From Immundisolibacter sp. (GTDB lineage: Bacteria > Pseudomonadota > Gammaproteobacteria > Immundisolibacterales > Immundisolibacteraceae): a DNA stretch of 50,413 nucleotides. Within the stretch, counting starts at the first letter, position 1; each line of letters opens with the position of its first letter. This document shows, piece by piece, positions 27,737-38,826 of this stretch. The DNA is taken from contig NZ_JACIZD010000017.1 in the NCBI RefSeq assembly GCF_014359565.1, forward strand, positions 1 through 50,413, written 5' to 3'. The notes below the pieces were generated by a model. The model was not told the DNA's origin, searched no databases, and saw only the letters and a list, made by a program, of their open reading frames with translations. A program made the position numbers and the translations under genes.

Positions 27737-27890
27737 GGGAAACGTTGATTTATTCAGCGTTTCCCGCAGCGCAGGGACGCGCTGCCAAGATCAGTGGCTG
27801 TAAGCTGCTGATCTTGTGAGCCATCGGAAAACCACGCTTTTCCGATGGCGGGCGCTGAGAAATCCAGGATGGATTTATTCAGCGCTTCCC
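27737..27890. repeat. 154-base element of five tandem hairpins (MITE/REP-like)
   Basis: Five stems follow each other: GGGAAACG/CGTTTCCC (27737-27765), GCAGCGC/GCGCTGC (27766-27785), CAAGATCAG/CTGATCTTG (27786-27816), an 11-bp perfect stem (27821-27831 with 27838-27848), and a 13-bp stem with a bulge (27852-27885). The outer ends are related in inverted orientation: GGGAAACGTTGATTTATTC at the left against GGGAAGCGCTGAATAAATC read inward from the right. It is lower in GC than its neighbours and codes for nothing obvious. It looks like a non-autonomous repeat inserted between minC and minD. Copy number in the genome is unknown. Confidence 0.75.
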
Positions 27891-27925
27891 AAGGGCGCAA
27901 CGCTAGGCATACAGAGGATAAAAAC

Positions 27926-28735
27926 TTGGCACGCATCATCGTCACCACCTCCGGCAAGGGAGGGGTCGGCAAGACCACCACCAGCGCCGCCTTCGGCACC
28001 GGCCTGGCCCTGCGCGGGCACAAGACCGTGGTCATCGACTTCGACGTCGGCCTGCGCAACCTGGACCTCATCATGGGCGTCGAGCGGCGCGTGGTGTATG
28101 ACTTCGTGAACGTCATCCACGGCGAGGCGCAGCTGAACCAGGCGCTGATCCGCGACAAGCGGGTCGATGGCCTGGCCATCCTGGCCGCCTCGCAGACCCG
28201 CGACAAGGACGCCCTGACCCTGGACGGCGTGCAGCGGGTGCTGGACGAGCTGGCCAAGGAGTTCGACTACATCGTCTGCGACTCGCCGGCCGGCATCGAG
28301 AAAGGCGCGCACCTGGCCATGTACTTCGCCGACGAGGCGATCGTGGTCACCAATCCGGAGGTGTCCTCGGTGCGTGACTCGGACCGCATCCTGGGCCTGC
28401 TGGCCAGCAAGACGCGGGCCGCCGAGCAGGGCGGGCGGGTGCGCGAGCACCTGGTGGTGACGCGCTACTCGCCAAAGCGCGTCGGCAAGGGCGAGATGCT
28501 CAGCCTGGACGACGTGGGCGAGATTCTGGGTATACCGCTGCTGGGCGTGATTCCGGAGTCGCCCAGCGTGCTGGCGGCGTCCAACGCCGGCACACCGGTG
28601 ATCCTGGATCAGACCAGCGACGCCGCGCAGGCGTACGCCGACACCGTGGCGCGTTTCCTGGGCGAGGAGAAACCGCTGCGCTTCATCACCGAGGAGCGCG
28701 GCCTGCTGCGGCGCCTTTTCGGAGCACGCGCGTGA
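27926..28735 (+). CDS. minD: Septum-site determining ATPase MinD
   Basis: MinD is a membrane-associated ATPase of the ParA/MinD family that recruits MinC and oscillates with MinE. The deviant Walker A motif GKGGVGKTT starts at residue 10, followed by DFDVGLRNLDLIMGVERRVVYD (about residues 38-59) and CDSPAGIEKGAHLAM. The C-terminal amphipathic membrane-targeting segment ends in RGLLRRLFGARA. The start is TTG at 27926 (LARIIVTTSGKGG), which matches the family N-terminus; an in-frame longer reading would enter the repeat element. It overlaps minE by four bases (GTGA). Confidence 0.95.
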   Translation: MARIIVTTSGKGGVGKTTTSAAFGTGLALRGHKTVVIDFDVGLRNLDLIMGVERRVVYDFVNVIHGEAQLNQALIRDKRVDGLAILAASQTRDKDALTLDGVQRVLDELAKEFDYIVCDSPAGIEKGAHLAMYFADEAIVVTNPEVSSVRDSDRILGLLASKTRAAEQGGRVREHLVVTRYSPKRVGKGEMLSLDDVGEILGIPLLGVIPESPSVLAASNAGTPVILDQTSDAAQAYADTVARFLGEEKPLRFITEERGLLRRLFGARA

Positions 28736-29007
28736 GAGTCCTCGATTTCCTGCGCAACGGGCGCAACAAGGGCAGTGCCTCGATGGCCAAGGAACGGCTG
28801 CAGATCGTGGTCGCCCACCAGCGGCGCGAAGCCGGCCGGCCGCCGTATTTCGCCAGCCTGCAGCGCGACCTGCTGGAGGTGGTGCGCCGCTATGTGACCG
28901 TCGACGACAGCGCGGTCAAGGTGGATGTGGAGCACCTGGGCGACTGCGACATCCTGGAGCTGAACATCACCCTGCCGGACCAGCCGACGGCGGGCGCGCG
29001 CGGCTGA
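28732..29007 (+). CDS. minE: Cell division topological specificity factor MinE
   Basis: MinE stimulates MinD ATPase and drives the pole-to-pole oscillation. The 91-residue protein has the MinD-binding amphipathic helix (ASMAKERLQIVVAHQRRE) and the C-terminal dimerisation domain (DLLEVVRRYV, then DILELNITLP). The GTG start overlaps the minD stop. It converges with the tesA-like gene after a 24-base gap. Confidence 0.95.
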   Translation: MRVLDFLRNGRNKGSASMAKERLQIVVAHQRREAGRPPYFASLQRDLLEVVRRYVTVDDSAVKVDVEHLGDCDILELNITLPDQPTAGARG

Positions 29008-29031
29008 GCGCGCCCATCCGGCGCGGGCGGA

Positions 29032-29694
29032 TCAGGGCGCCTTGCCGGCCGGGGTCAGATCCGGCAGGCCGAAGGCGCCCTGCAGCCATTGCGCAACATG
29101 GTCTGCGATCGGCCCCTGGGCCGCGGCGGTGGGGTGGATGCCGTCTTCCTGGAACATGGCCGGGTCGGCGGCGACCGGTTCGAGCAGGAAATCCAGCAGC
29201 GGGACATCCGCCTCGCGCGCCACTTCGTGGAACAGATCACGGAACTGGCGCGTGTAGATGGGGCCAAAGTTGGGCGGAATCTGCATGCCGATCAGGCCCA
29301 CCCGCGCGCCGGCCGCCTGCGCGACGTCGACCATGGCGCGCAGGTTGGCAGCGGTGGCGTTCAGCGGCTGACCGCGCAGGGCGTCGTTGGCGCCCAGCTC
29401 GATCAGCACCAGCACCGGGCGGTGGCTGTCCAGCAGCGCCGGCAGCCGGGCCAGCCCGCCGGCGCTGGTGTCGCCACTGATGGCGGCATTGACCAGGGTC
29501 CACGGCAGCTTTTGTTCGCGCAGCGCAGCGGCCAGCCGGGCCGGCCAGGCGGCGCCGTCCGGCAGTCCGTAGCCGGCGCTCAGGCTGTCGCCCAGCACCA
29601 GGATCGATCCGGCCGGCAGGGGCGTGGCCGCCCGCGAGCAGCCGGCCAACAACAGGAGCAAGACGCAGGTGATACGCGCCCAGGGAGTCGCCAA
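29032..29694 (-). CDS. tesA: TesA-like GDSL arylesterase/lysophospholipase
   Basis: This SGNH hydrolase of about 220 residues matches the TesA family of periplasmic thioesterase/protease I/lysophospholipase L1. Its blocks are ILVLGDSLSAGYG (Ser), NAAISGDTSAGG (Gly), ELGANDALRG (Asn) and EDGIHPTAAAQ (Asp and His). The N-terminus LLLLLAGCSRA has a lipobox, so it may be a lipoprotein. I chose the TTG at 29694 because GCGAGG lies about eight bases upstream; an ATG at 29727 is possible. It is divergent from the ABC gene and their starts overlap by 26 bases. The tesA / ybbA-ybbP arrangement is as in E. coli. Confidence 0.88.
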   Translation of the reverse strand: MATPWARITCVLLLLLAGCSRAATPLPAGSILVLGDSLSAGYGLPDGAAWPARLAAALREQKLPWTLVNAAISGDTSAGGLARLPALLDSHRPVLVLIELGANDALRGQPLNATAANLRAMVDVAQAAGARVGLIGMQIPPNFGPIYTRQFRDLFHEVAREADVPLLDFLLEPVAADPAMFQEDGIHPTAAAQGPIADHVAQWLQGAFGLPDLTPAGKAP

Positions 29695-30334
29695 GTGGGT
29701 TACCTCGCCGCAGGGGAGGCTGGACATCTTACAGCCCGTCGATCTGGCGATTGCGGACGGTGAACGCTGCGCCATCGTCGGCCCGTCCGGCAGCGGCAAG
29801 ACCACGCTGCTGGCCTTGCTGGCGGGACTGGACGTGCCCAGCGCCGGGCGCTTGTGGCTGGCCGACGCCGAACTGACGGCCCTGGACGAGGACGCCCGCG
29901 CCGCGCTGCGCCGCGAGCAGGTCGGCTTCGTGTTCCAGAACTTCCAGCTGCTGGGCAACCTCACGGCGCTCGACAACGTGGCGCTGCCGCTGGAGCTGCG
30001 CGGCCAGCGCGATGCCCGCGAGCGTGCCCGCCGGATGCTGGAGCAGGTCGGCCTGGCCCAGCGGGCGCGACACTATCCACCCACCCTGTCCGGCGGCGAG
30101 CAGCAGCGGGTGGCGCTGGCGCGGGCCTTCGTCGGCCAGCCACGGGTGCTGTTCGCCGACGAGCCGACCGGCAGCCTGGACCGTGCCAGCGCGCAAGCGG
30201 TGCTGGAACTGATGTTCGACCTGAACCGCGCCGCCGGCACCACGCTGGTGGTGGTCACGCACGACGAGGCGCTGGCCGCGCGCGTCGACCGGCGCCTGAC
30301 ACTCGACGCCGGGCGGCTGACCGAACATGACTGA
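29669..30334 (+). CDS. ybbA: ABC transporter ATPase (YbbA-like)
   Basis: This 221-residue ATPase is of the LolD/MacB type that pairs with FtsX-like permeases. Walker A GPSGSGKT, the Q-loop VFQNFQLL, signature LSGGEQQRVALARA, and Walker B VLFADEPTGSLD are all present, so it should hydrolyse ATP. The GTG at 29669 follows AGGAG by about ten bases. It overlaps the permease gene by eight bases. The natural cargo of this YbbAP-type complex, extraction of hydrophobic compounds or lipids, is not settled. Confidence 0.92.
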   Translation: MIRAQGVAKWVTSPQGRLDILQPVDLAIADGERCAIVGPSGSGKTTLLALLAGLDVPSAGRLWLADAELTALDEDARAALRREQVGFVFQNFQLLGNLTALDNVALPLELRGQRDARERARRMLEQVGLAQRARHYPPTLSGGEQQRVALARAFVGQPRVLFADEPTGSLDRASAQAVLELMFDLNRAAGTTLVVVTHDEALAARVDRRLTLDAGRLTEHD

Positions 30335-32813
30335 GCTGGGCACCGCCGGCCGCCTGCTGCGCGGCGAATTGCGCCGGCCCGATCCGCTGCTGCTGGCCAT
30401 GCTGCTGGCGGTGGCGGTGGGCGTGGCGGCGCTGACCAGCGTCAGCGGTTTTGCGCAGCGCGTGCAGGCGGCCATCGACGCGCGCGCCGCGACCCTGCTC
30501 GGCGGCTCGGTGCGGATCGCCGCCCAGCGCGATTTGCGGCCGGTCGCCGCCAGCCTGCCGTCCGCCCTGCGGCCGGCCACGACGGTGCTGGAGCTGCCCA
30601 CCATGGCGGCGGCCGGCGAGCGCCTGCGCCTGGTGGAGCTCAAGGCCGTGGACGCCGCCTACCCGCTGCTGGGCGAGCTGCTGATCGCCGGTCAGGGGGC
30701 GCGGCGCGCGCCGGCGCCCGGCACGGTGTGGGTGGAGCCGGTGTTGCTGGCGCAGCTGGGCATCGAGGTGGGTGATCGGATCGAACTCGGCTACAGCGCG
30801 TTTACGGTGGCGGGCGTCATCGCCGACGAACCGGACCGCGTGGCCGGCGCCTTCAGCATCGGTCCGCGGGTGCTGATGAACCTGGACGATCTGCCGGCTA
30901 CGCGCCTGGTGTCGCCGCAAAGCCGGGTGCGCAGCCGACTGCTCTACGACCCGCCGCCGACGAAGGCTGCTCGCCTGGTGTCGGCGCTCGAGGCCGAACT
31001 GCCGCCCCACACAAGCGTCGAAACGGCCGACGAGGGCCTCGACGAGACACGCAACATGACCCGCCAGGCAGCCGATTTTCTGCGCCTGGTGGCCCTGGCC
31101 GGCGTCGTGCTGGCGGCGGCGGCGGTGGTGCTGTCGGCGTCCAATCTCACCGAAAAACGCCTGCCGGCGGCGGCGACACTGAAAGCGCTCGGCGCCAGCC
31201 GGCGGCTGGTGCTGCTGACCTATGCCGGGCTGGTGGCCGCCGTCGCGTTGCTGGGTGGCTTGTCCGGTGCAGCGGCCGGCAGCGTTCTGGAACGGCTGCT
31301 GCCCATCCTGCTCAGCGGCCTGGTGCCCGCCGACCTGCCGCCGGCCGATGTGCGCATGCTGCCGATAGCCGTACTGCTGGCACTGCTGGTGGCGCTGGCC
31401 GTGGCCGCGCCGCCGCTGCTGCGCCTGGGCGCGACGCCGCCCGCGGCGGTGCTGCGCGCGCCTGCGCAGGGCGAGGTCGAGCGCGGCTTTGCGCGCACCG
31501 AGGGCGCCGGCCTGGTACTGGCCTTGTTGCTGTGCGGCGCCGTCTATGCGTGGCTCAGCGGCAGCGTCCAGCGCGGCCTGCTGGCCATCGGTGTGCTGCT
31601 CAGTGCCGCGCTGCTGTTCGGCGTCGGCGCGCGGGTGCTGGCGCGGGCGGCGCGGCGCCTGTCGCATCGCGGGCCGTTTGCCTGGCGCTATGCGGCGGCC
31701 GCCTTCGGACGGGCACCGGCCCATACCGTGCTGGCGGTGGCGGCGCTCGGCTTTGGCGTGCTTGCCATCCTGACCCCGGCGCTGGTGCAGACCGACCTGC
31801 TGCGCCAGTGGCAGATGCGCGTGCCGCCGGGGGCGCCCAATCGCTTCCTGATCGACGTCCAGCCGGACCAGCGGGACACGGTGGCCCAGCTGCTGGCCAC
31901 GGGCGGGGCCCGCGACGTCGACCTGCGGCCGATGGTGCGGGCGCGCCTGACCGCCATCGACGGCAAGCCCCCGCCGGCGCCGCAAAACGAACGGGCGCGG
32001 CGCTTTCTGGAGCGCGAGAACAACCTCACGTGGCGCGCCGATCCGGAGCCCGGCAATCGCTTGGTGGCCGGCGAATGGTGGAACGCGGCGGCGCCCGAAC
32101 CGCAAATCTCGCTGGAACAGGAATGGGCGGCGGCGCTGGGCGTGGCCCTGGGCGACACGCTCACGTTCGAGGTCAGCGGTCAGCAGGTGACCGGCACCGT
32201 CACCAGCCTGCGCGAGGTCAACTGGGAGAGCCTGCGCAGCAATTTCTTCGTCGTGTTCTCGCCCGGCGCGCTGGACGCCCTGCCGGCGACCTACGTCACC
32301 AGCTACCGCATCGATCCGGCCCAGGCCGACGCCCTGCTGCGCACGCTGGTGCAGCGCTTCCCGAACCTGACCGTGATCGACCTGGACGCGATGACTGCCA
32401 CCCTGCAGGGCCTGGTCGCGCAGTTGTCCCGCGCCACCGGTTTTCTGGCCGGCTTCACGCTGCTGGCGGGCCTGGCCGTGCTGCTGGCGGCGGTGCTGGC
32501 CGAGCGAACCCGATTGCTGAGCGAAGCGGCCGTGCTGCGCACGCTGGGCGCCAGCCGCCGCCAGCTGGGCGCGGTCTACAACCTGCGCTTTGCGTTACTG
32601 GGCGGCGCGGCGGCCTTGCTGGGCAGCGGCGCGGCAGTGGTGGCGGGTGCCCTGGCGTGCGCCCATTACCTTGAAGTTCCCTACCAGCCGAACGCCGGCG
32701 CACTGCTGGGCGCGCTCCTGCTGGCCACGGCGCTGGTGACATTGACCGGCCGCCTGGGCGCGCGCCGCGTGCTGGCCACGCCGCCGGCGCAAAGCCTGCG
32801 CGCCGGCCCTTGA
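30327..32813 (+). CDS. ybbP: FtsX-like ABC permease (YbbP-like)
   Basis: This 828-residue inner-membrane protein has two FtsX-type permease cores and large periplasmic domains. Helices lie near residues 17-35, 250-280, 300-370, 390-480 and 705-810, with typical LKALGASRRLVLLTYAGL and LRTLGASRRQLGAVYNLRF cytoplasmic turns. It is about the length of E. coli YbbP and is coupled to the ATPase gene by an eight-base overlap. It ends 61 bases before the convergent sigma-54 regulator gene. Confidence 0.9.
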   Translation: MTELGTAGRLLRGELRRPDPLLLAMLLAVAVGVAALTSVSGFAQRVQAAIDARAATLLGGSVRIAAQRDLRPVAASLPSALRPATTVLELPTMAAAGERLRLVELKAVDAAYPLLGELLIAGQGARRAPAPGTVWVEPVLLAQLGIEVGDRIELGYSAFTVAGVIADEPDRVAGAFSIGPRVLMNLDDLPATRLVSPQSRVRSRLLYDPPPTKAARLVSALEAELPPHTSVETADEGLDETRNMTRQAADFLRLVALAGVVLAAAAVVLSASNLTEKRLPAAATLKALGASRRLVLLTYAGLVAAVALLGGLSGAAAGSVLERLLPILLSGLVPADLPPADVRMLPIAVLLALLVALAVAAPPLLRLGATPPAAVLRAPAQGEVERGFARTEGAGLVLALLLCGAVYAWLSGSVQRGLLAIGVLLSAALLFGVGARVLARAARRLSHRGPFAWRYAAAAFGRAPAHTVLAVAALGFGVLAILTPALVQTDLLRQWQMRVPPGAPNRFLIDVQPDQRDTVAQLLATGGARDVDLRPMVRARLTAIDGKPPPAPQNERARRFLERENNLTWRADPEPGNRLVAGEWWNAAAPEPQISLEQEWAAALGVALGDTLTFEVSGQQVTGTVTSLREVNWESLRSNFFVVFSPGALDALPATYVTSYRIDPAQADALLRTLVQRFPNLTVIDLDAMTATLQGLVAQLSRATGFLAGFTLLAGLAVLLAAVLAERTRLLSEAAVLRTLGASRRQLGAVYNLRFALLGGAAALLGSGAAVVAGALACAHYLEVPYQPNAGALLGALLLATALVTLTGRLGARRVLATPPAQSLRAGP

Positions 32814-32874
32814 GGCGGGCGGCGCGGCTGAACCGGGCTGGGCAGAGTTTGCTGTGGGCCCTGGTTGGTCGCCA

Positions 32875-34016
<1,142 letters not shown>

Positions 34017-34020
<4 letters not shown>

Positions 34021-34640
34021 GACCAGACCATCCTGTCGGGCTGCCCGACGTCGTCGGTCCGTCCTGGCCGAACAGGGCCGGACCTGCGCCCGCCGGATTC
34101 CTGCAGAAGCCGGGCCGCCAATTGCTCCGCAAGCGGCCAGTGGCCAAAGCCCGCCGCCACGTTGATGTGACCTGCCGGGCCCAGATTGATGAAGGCGGCC
34201 TCCCAATGCCTCGCCAGCTCGGCGGCGCGGGCGGCGCTAAGCCACGGGTCGTTGTCGCTCCCCACCAGCAGCGCCGGCAACCCCAGCCGGCGTTCGATGA
34301 ACCAGCGGGCAATGCCGAACCGGTCCGGATCGGCCGGCGCCACCAACAAGGCGGCGTCGATGGCGGCGCCGCGGCCGATGGCGCGGACCGCTGCCAGGCA
34401 CCCGAAGCTGTGCGCAACGGCCACCAGCGGCCGCTTGCACTGCGCCGCGGTTTCCATCACGCGGCTAGCCCACGGCTCCAGATCCGGCCGTTGCCAGTCC
34501 TGCTGCTGGACCCGGCGACTGCCCGGCCAGCGGCCTTCGAACAGCGTTTGCCAGTGATCCGGCCCGCTGCCGTCCTTGCCAGGAATGACCAGTGCGCTGC
34601 CGAGCCGTGGCAGCGACCGGGCTGAAAATGCATCCGCCAT
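34017..34640 (-). CDS. RBBP9/YdeN-type alpha/beta hydrolase
   Basis: This 207-residue protein resembles the small RBBP9/YdeN serine hydrolase family. The nucleophile elbow is AHSFGCLAAV (Ser78), with an Asp in VGSDNDPW and a His in GHINVAAGFGHW. The substrate is unknown. The ATG at 34640 is preceded by GAAGGA; it is the first gene after the sigma-54 promoter at 34986 and shares ATGA with the sigma-54 regulator gene. Its place in the organosulfur locus suggests hydrolysis of an ester or thioester intermediate, which is inference. Confidence 0.82.
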
Positions 34641-34770
34641 GGAGGTGATTCCTTCAAATACAACGGTGGAACGCGGTCGTGACGGCATCGACCACACGGG
34701 CGCCCAACACCGGTCGGGTAGGTCGTCGAACCGTTCGTGATGGGCGCCCGCAGGGCGGCCGGTATGACAG

Positions 34771-34788
34771 CGCTACGTTTTCGTAGCG
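34771..34788 (-). other. Perfect leader hairpin
   Basis: CGCTACG and CGTAGCG flank a four-base loop (AAAA in the RNA) and lie five bases after the stop of the small frame at 34794-34943. There is no U run directly after it, so it is not a standard intrinsic terminator. It could regulate the leader by pairing or by pausing. Confidence 0.5.
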
Positions 34789-34793
34789 ACCGG

Positions 34794-34943
34794 CTAGAGG
34801 GCGCCTTGCGACGTACAGCAACATCGCGCCGGCGCGTTCCAGCCGGCGTGTGTGCGAATGGCGGGCGCCAGCTCCCGGGCGTCCGCCGCGCAGGCGACCT
34901 GCATGTGGTGCTGGCGAACGGTCAGGTCGAGGGCGGTGGACAT
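34794..34943 (-). CDS. Possible 49-residue leader peptide with Cys-Cys-Cys
   Basis: The ATG is about 31 bases after the predicted start site of the sigma-54 promoter at 34986, a short normal leader. The peptide ends ARCCCTSQGAL, encoded with TGT TGC TGT near the stop, and a hairpin follows. A run of Cys codons in the leader of a sulfur-locus transcript recalls Cys-responsive attenuation peptides. The ribosome site is poor (AGGA three bases from ATG), and frames this long arise by chance in high-GC DNA. A longer in-frame start exists at 34964. This is a hypothesis. Confidence 0.3.
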   Translation of the reverse strand: MSTALDLTVRQHHMQVACAADARELAPAIRTHAGWNAPARCCCTSQGAL

Positions 34944-34985
34944 GAATCCTGGAGGACTGATCATCTGCAAATGGGCTTGGTAACC

Positions 34986-35000
34986 GCATAGGTCGTGCCA
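34986..35000 (-). promoter_or_regulatory. Sigma-54 promoter P1 (hydrolase and regulator)
   Basis: On the minus strand the sequence is TGGCACGACCTATGC, matching the sigma-54 consensus TGGCACG-N4-TTGC in the GG and GC dinucleotides with ten bases between, and differing only at the first T of TTGC. Transcription should start near 34974 and run to the hydrolase (34640) and the sigma-54 activator, giving autoregulation. Confidence 0.75.
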
Positions 35001-35024
35001 GCAGGCCCGCATCGGCGCATCATC

Positions 35025-35042
35025 TTGTTGAAATGCCGGCAG
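35025..35042 (-). promoter_or_regulatory. Weak candidate activator site upstream of P1
   Basis: TTGTTG-N6-CGGCAG differs at two positions from the palindrome CTGTTG-N6-CAGCAG found upstream of the other two sigma-54 promoters. Its centre is only about 58 bases from the predicted start, close for an enhancer. Low confidence. Confidence 0.25.
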
Positions 35043-35065
35043 CCGGGTTTCAAAGCCCGAGATAA

Positions 35066-35148
35066 GGCATATTTCAAGCACAATTGCTGGAATATCCGTG
35101 AAATTTGATTTTCACAAATTCAAATGAGACGGAATATGCCGCATTTGA
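35066..35148. promoter_or_regulatory. AT-rich block with inverted repeats upstream of P1
   Basis: Three related words occur: GGCATATTTC (35066-35075), GGAATATCC (35089-35097) and GGAATATGCC (35131-35140). Two inverted pairs overlap them: GTGAAA/TTTCAC (35098-35115) and TCAAATG/CATTTGA (35120-35148). They lie 90-175 bases upstream of the predicted P1 start and could be activator or IHF sites. The block is much lower in GC than its surroundings. No known binding site was matched. Confidence 0.35.
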
Positions 35149-35191
35149 TCGACTGTGAAGGCCGCCTGCGGACACCGCCAGATACTTGCCT

Positions 35192-36277
35192 TCAGTGCGC
35201 CGCCTGTGCTGGTGGCGCTTTGGCGCCGTCTGTGATCGGCCGCGCGCCAGGCAGCGACGCATCGAGGGCGGCTTCGAGAAACCGCGGCGCGGCCCATTCG
35301 CGCACCTGAAAGCCTTTGCGGATGAGTCGCTGCGCCAAGGCAAATTCCACGCCGGCCTGCAGGTGGTCCAGAAAGGGCGGATCCAGCTGCGGGGCGAACA
35401 TCTCGCCCAGCCGCTCACCCTCGAGGTCGGTTTCCAGGATCACCCGCGGATACCCCGCCGTGGCGGAGACGAGATCCAGGTAGGCCTCGCGGTTGGCCTC
35501 GTCGGCCAGCCAGCGCACCGCCTGCTGATGGGCGCGCAGCAGGCGCACCACCAGCTCGGGATGCTGGTCCACGAAGGCGCCGGCGCCCACCAGTACGGCC
35601 TGCGTGCTGCCGGCACCCTGGATGTCACGGCTCGACAGCGGGATCTGCGCCAAGCCGCGCTCGCGCAGCGCGATCAGGTTGGACAGCCCCCAGACGGCAT
35701 CCACCTGGCGCGCCGCTAGCGCCGCGGTGGAGGCATTGAAATCGAGATTGATCACCTTGATGTCGCGCTCGCTGAGCCCCTGGCTGGCCAGCGCGGCATC
35801 AAAGGACAGCTGGTTGGCGGTGCCGCGAAACAGCGCCACGCGCCGGCCCTTGAGATCCAGGAGGGTCTTGATCCCGGAGCCCGGCACCACGCCCAGATAG
35901 CTTTTTATGCCGCGCGCGGTGGCGCACAGCAGGCGGGTGTCGAGCCCGCCTGCCTTGCCGATGATGGCCGCCAGATCGCCCAGAAAGGCGAAATCCACCT
36001 GCCCACTGGCGAGCGCCTCGTTGACCGCCGGCCCGGCGCCCTTGAAGAAGGTCCACGCGATGTGGATGCCGTCACCGGCAAATGCCTGCTCGAAGAGCTG
36101 CTGCTCGCGCAGCACGTCCACCAGCCCCCCGCCGCTGGGGCGGCTGCCGGCACCCAGATCGGGCACGGCGATGCGGATTTCCGTAACCGGGGCGGGCGCC
36201 GCCGGCAGCGGCGCATGCCAGGCGGCCAGCAACCCGAGCAGGAGCAGTCGCGGCCATGAGATCGGAAACGTGGGCAT
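35192..36277 (-). CDS. Periplasmic sulfate-ester/sulfonate-binding protein of an ABC importer (AtsR-like)
   Basis: This 361-residue SsuA/TauA/AtsR-type solute-binding protein has a signal peptide (LLLLGLLAAWHAPLPAAPA). Typical parts are EIRIAVPDLGAGSRPSGG, GQVDFAFLGDLAAIIGKAGG, LKGRRVALFRGTANQLSF and VDAVWGLSNLIALRERG. It delivers its ligand to the AtsB/AtsC transporter encoded upstream in the same operon. I chose ATG 36277, with AGGAGG nine bases upstream; a longer start at 36301 places the ribosome site inside the gene. A strong hairpin separates it from atsA, perhaps so that binding protein is made in excess. Confidence 0.88.
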   Translation of the reverse strand: MPTFPISWPRLLLLGLLAAWHAPLPAAPAPVTEIRIAVPDLGAGSRPSGGGLVDVLREQQLFEQAFAGDGIHIAWTFFKGAGPAVNEALASGQVDFAFLGDLAAIIGKAGGLDTRLLCATARGIKSYLGVVPGSGIKTLLDLKGRRVALFRGTANQLSFDAALASQGLSERDIKVINLDFNASTAALAARQVDAVWGLSNLIALRERGLAQIPLSSRDIQGAGSTQAVLVGAGAFVDQHPELVVRLLRAHQQAVRWLADEANREAYLDLVSATAGYPRVILETDLEGERLGEMFAPQLDPPFLDHLQAGVEFALAQRLIRKGFQVREWAAPRFLEAALDASLPGARPITDGAKAPPAQAAH

Positions 36278-36310
36278 TTTTTGGCGCCTCCTGGGCGTCA
36301 TTTTCTGGAC

Positions 36311-36333
36311 CCGCTCCCGCGGCGCGGGAGCGG
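36311..36333 (-). other. Intercistronic hairpin between atsA and binding-protein gene
   Basis: A perfect 10-bp stem (CCGCTCCCGC with GCGGGAGCGG) and a 3-base loop lies 11 bases after the arylsulfatase stop on the transcribed strand, with no U tract. It is more like an mRNA-stabilising or processing structure than a terminator. Confidence 0.5.
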
Positions 36334-36343
36334 CGCTTGAAGT

Positions 36344-38822
<2,479 letters not shown>

Positions 38823-38826
<4 letters not shown>

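Larger units (their letters stand above)
34641..35191. other. 551-base regulatory region between atsR-like gene and hydrolase
   Basis: No large gene is supported here. The region holds a sigma-54 promoter (34986-35000, minus), a 49-codon Cys-containing frame (34794-34943), a perfect hairpin just past it (34771-34788), and an AT-rich block with inverted repeats (35060-35150). Two copies of the self-complementary octamer GGGCGCCC (34699-34706 and 34742-34749) could pair with each other in the leader RNA. Confidence 0.7.

Noticed and set aside
27926-27941. TGGCACG at the minD start as a further sigma-54 promoter
   Set aside because: The GC dinucleotide at ten bases after GG is absent (CG instead), and the match lies within the minD coding start.
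34654-34989. A 111-codon minus-strand frame overlapping the hydrolase leader
   Set aside because: It begins upstream of the predicted P1 start and is Arg/Pro-rich without any domain. The shorter Cys-containing frame in another phase is the only one with a suggestive context.
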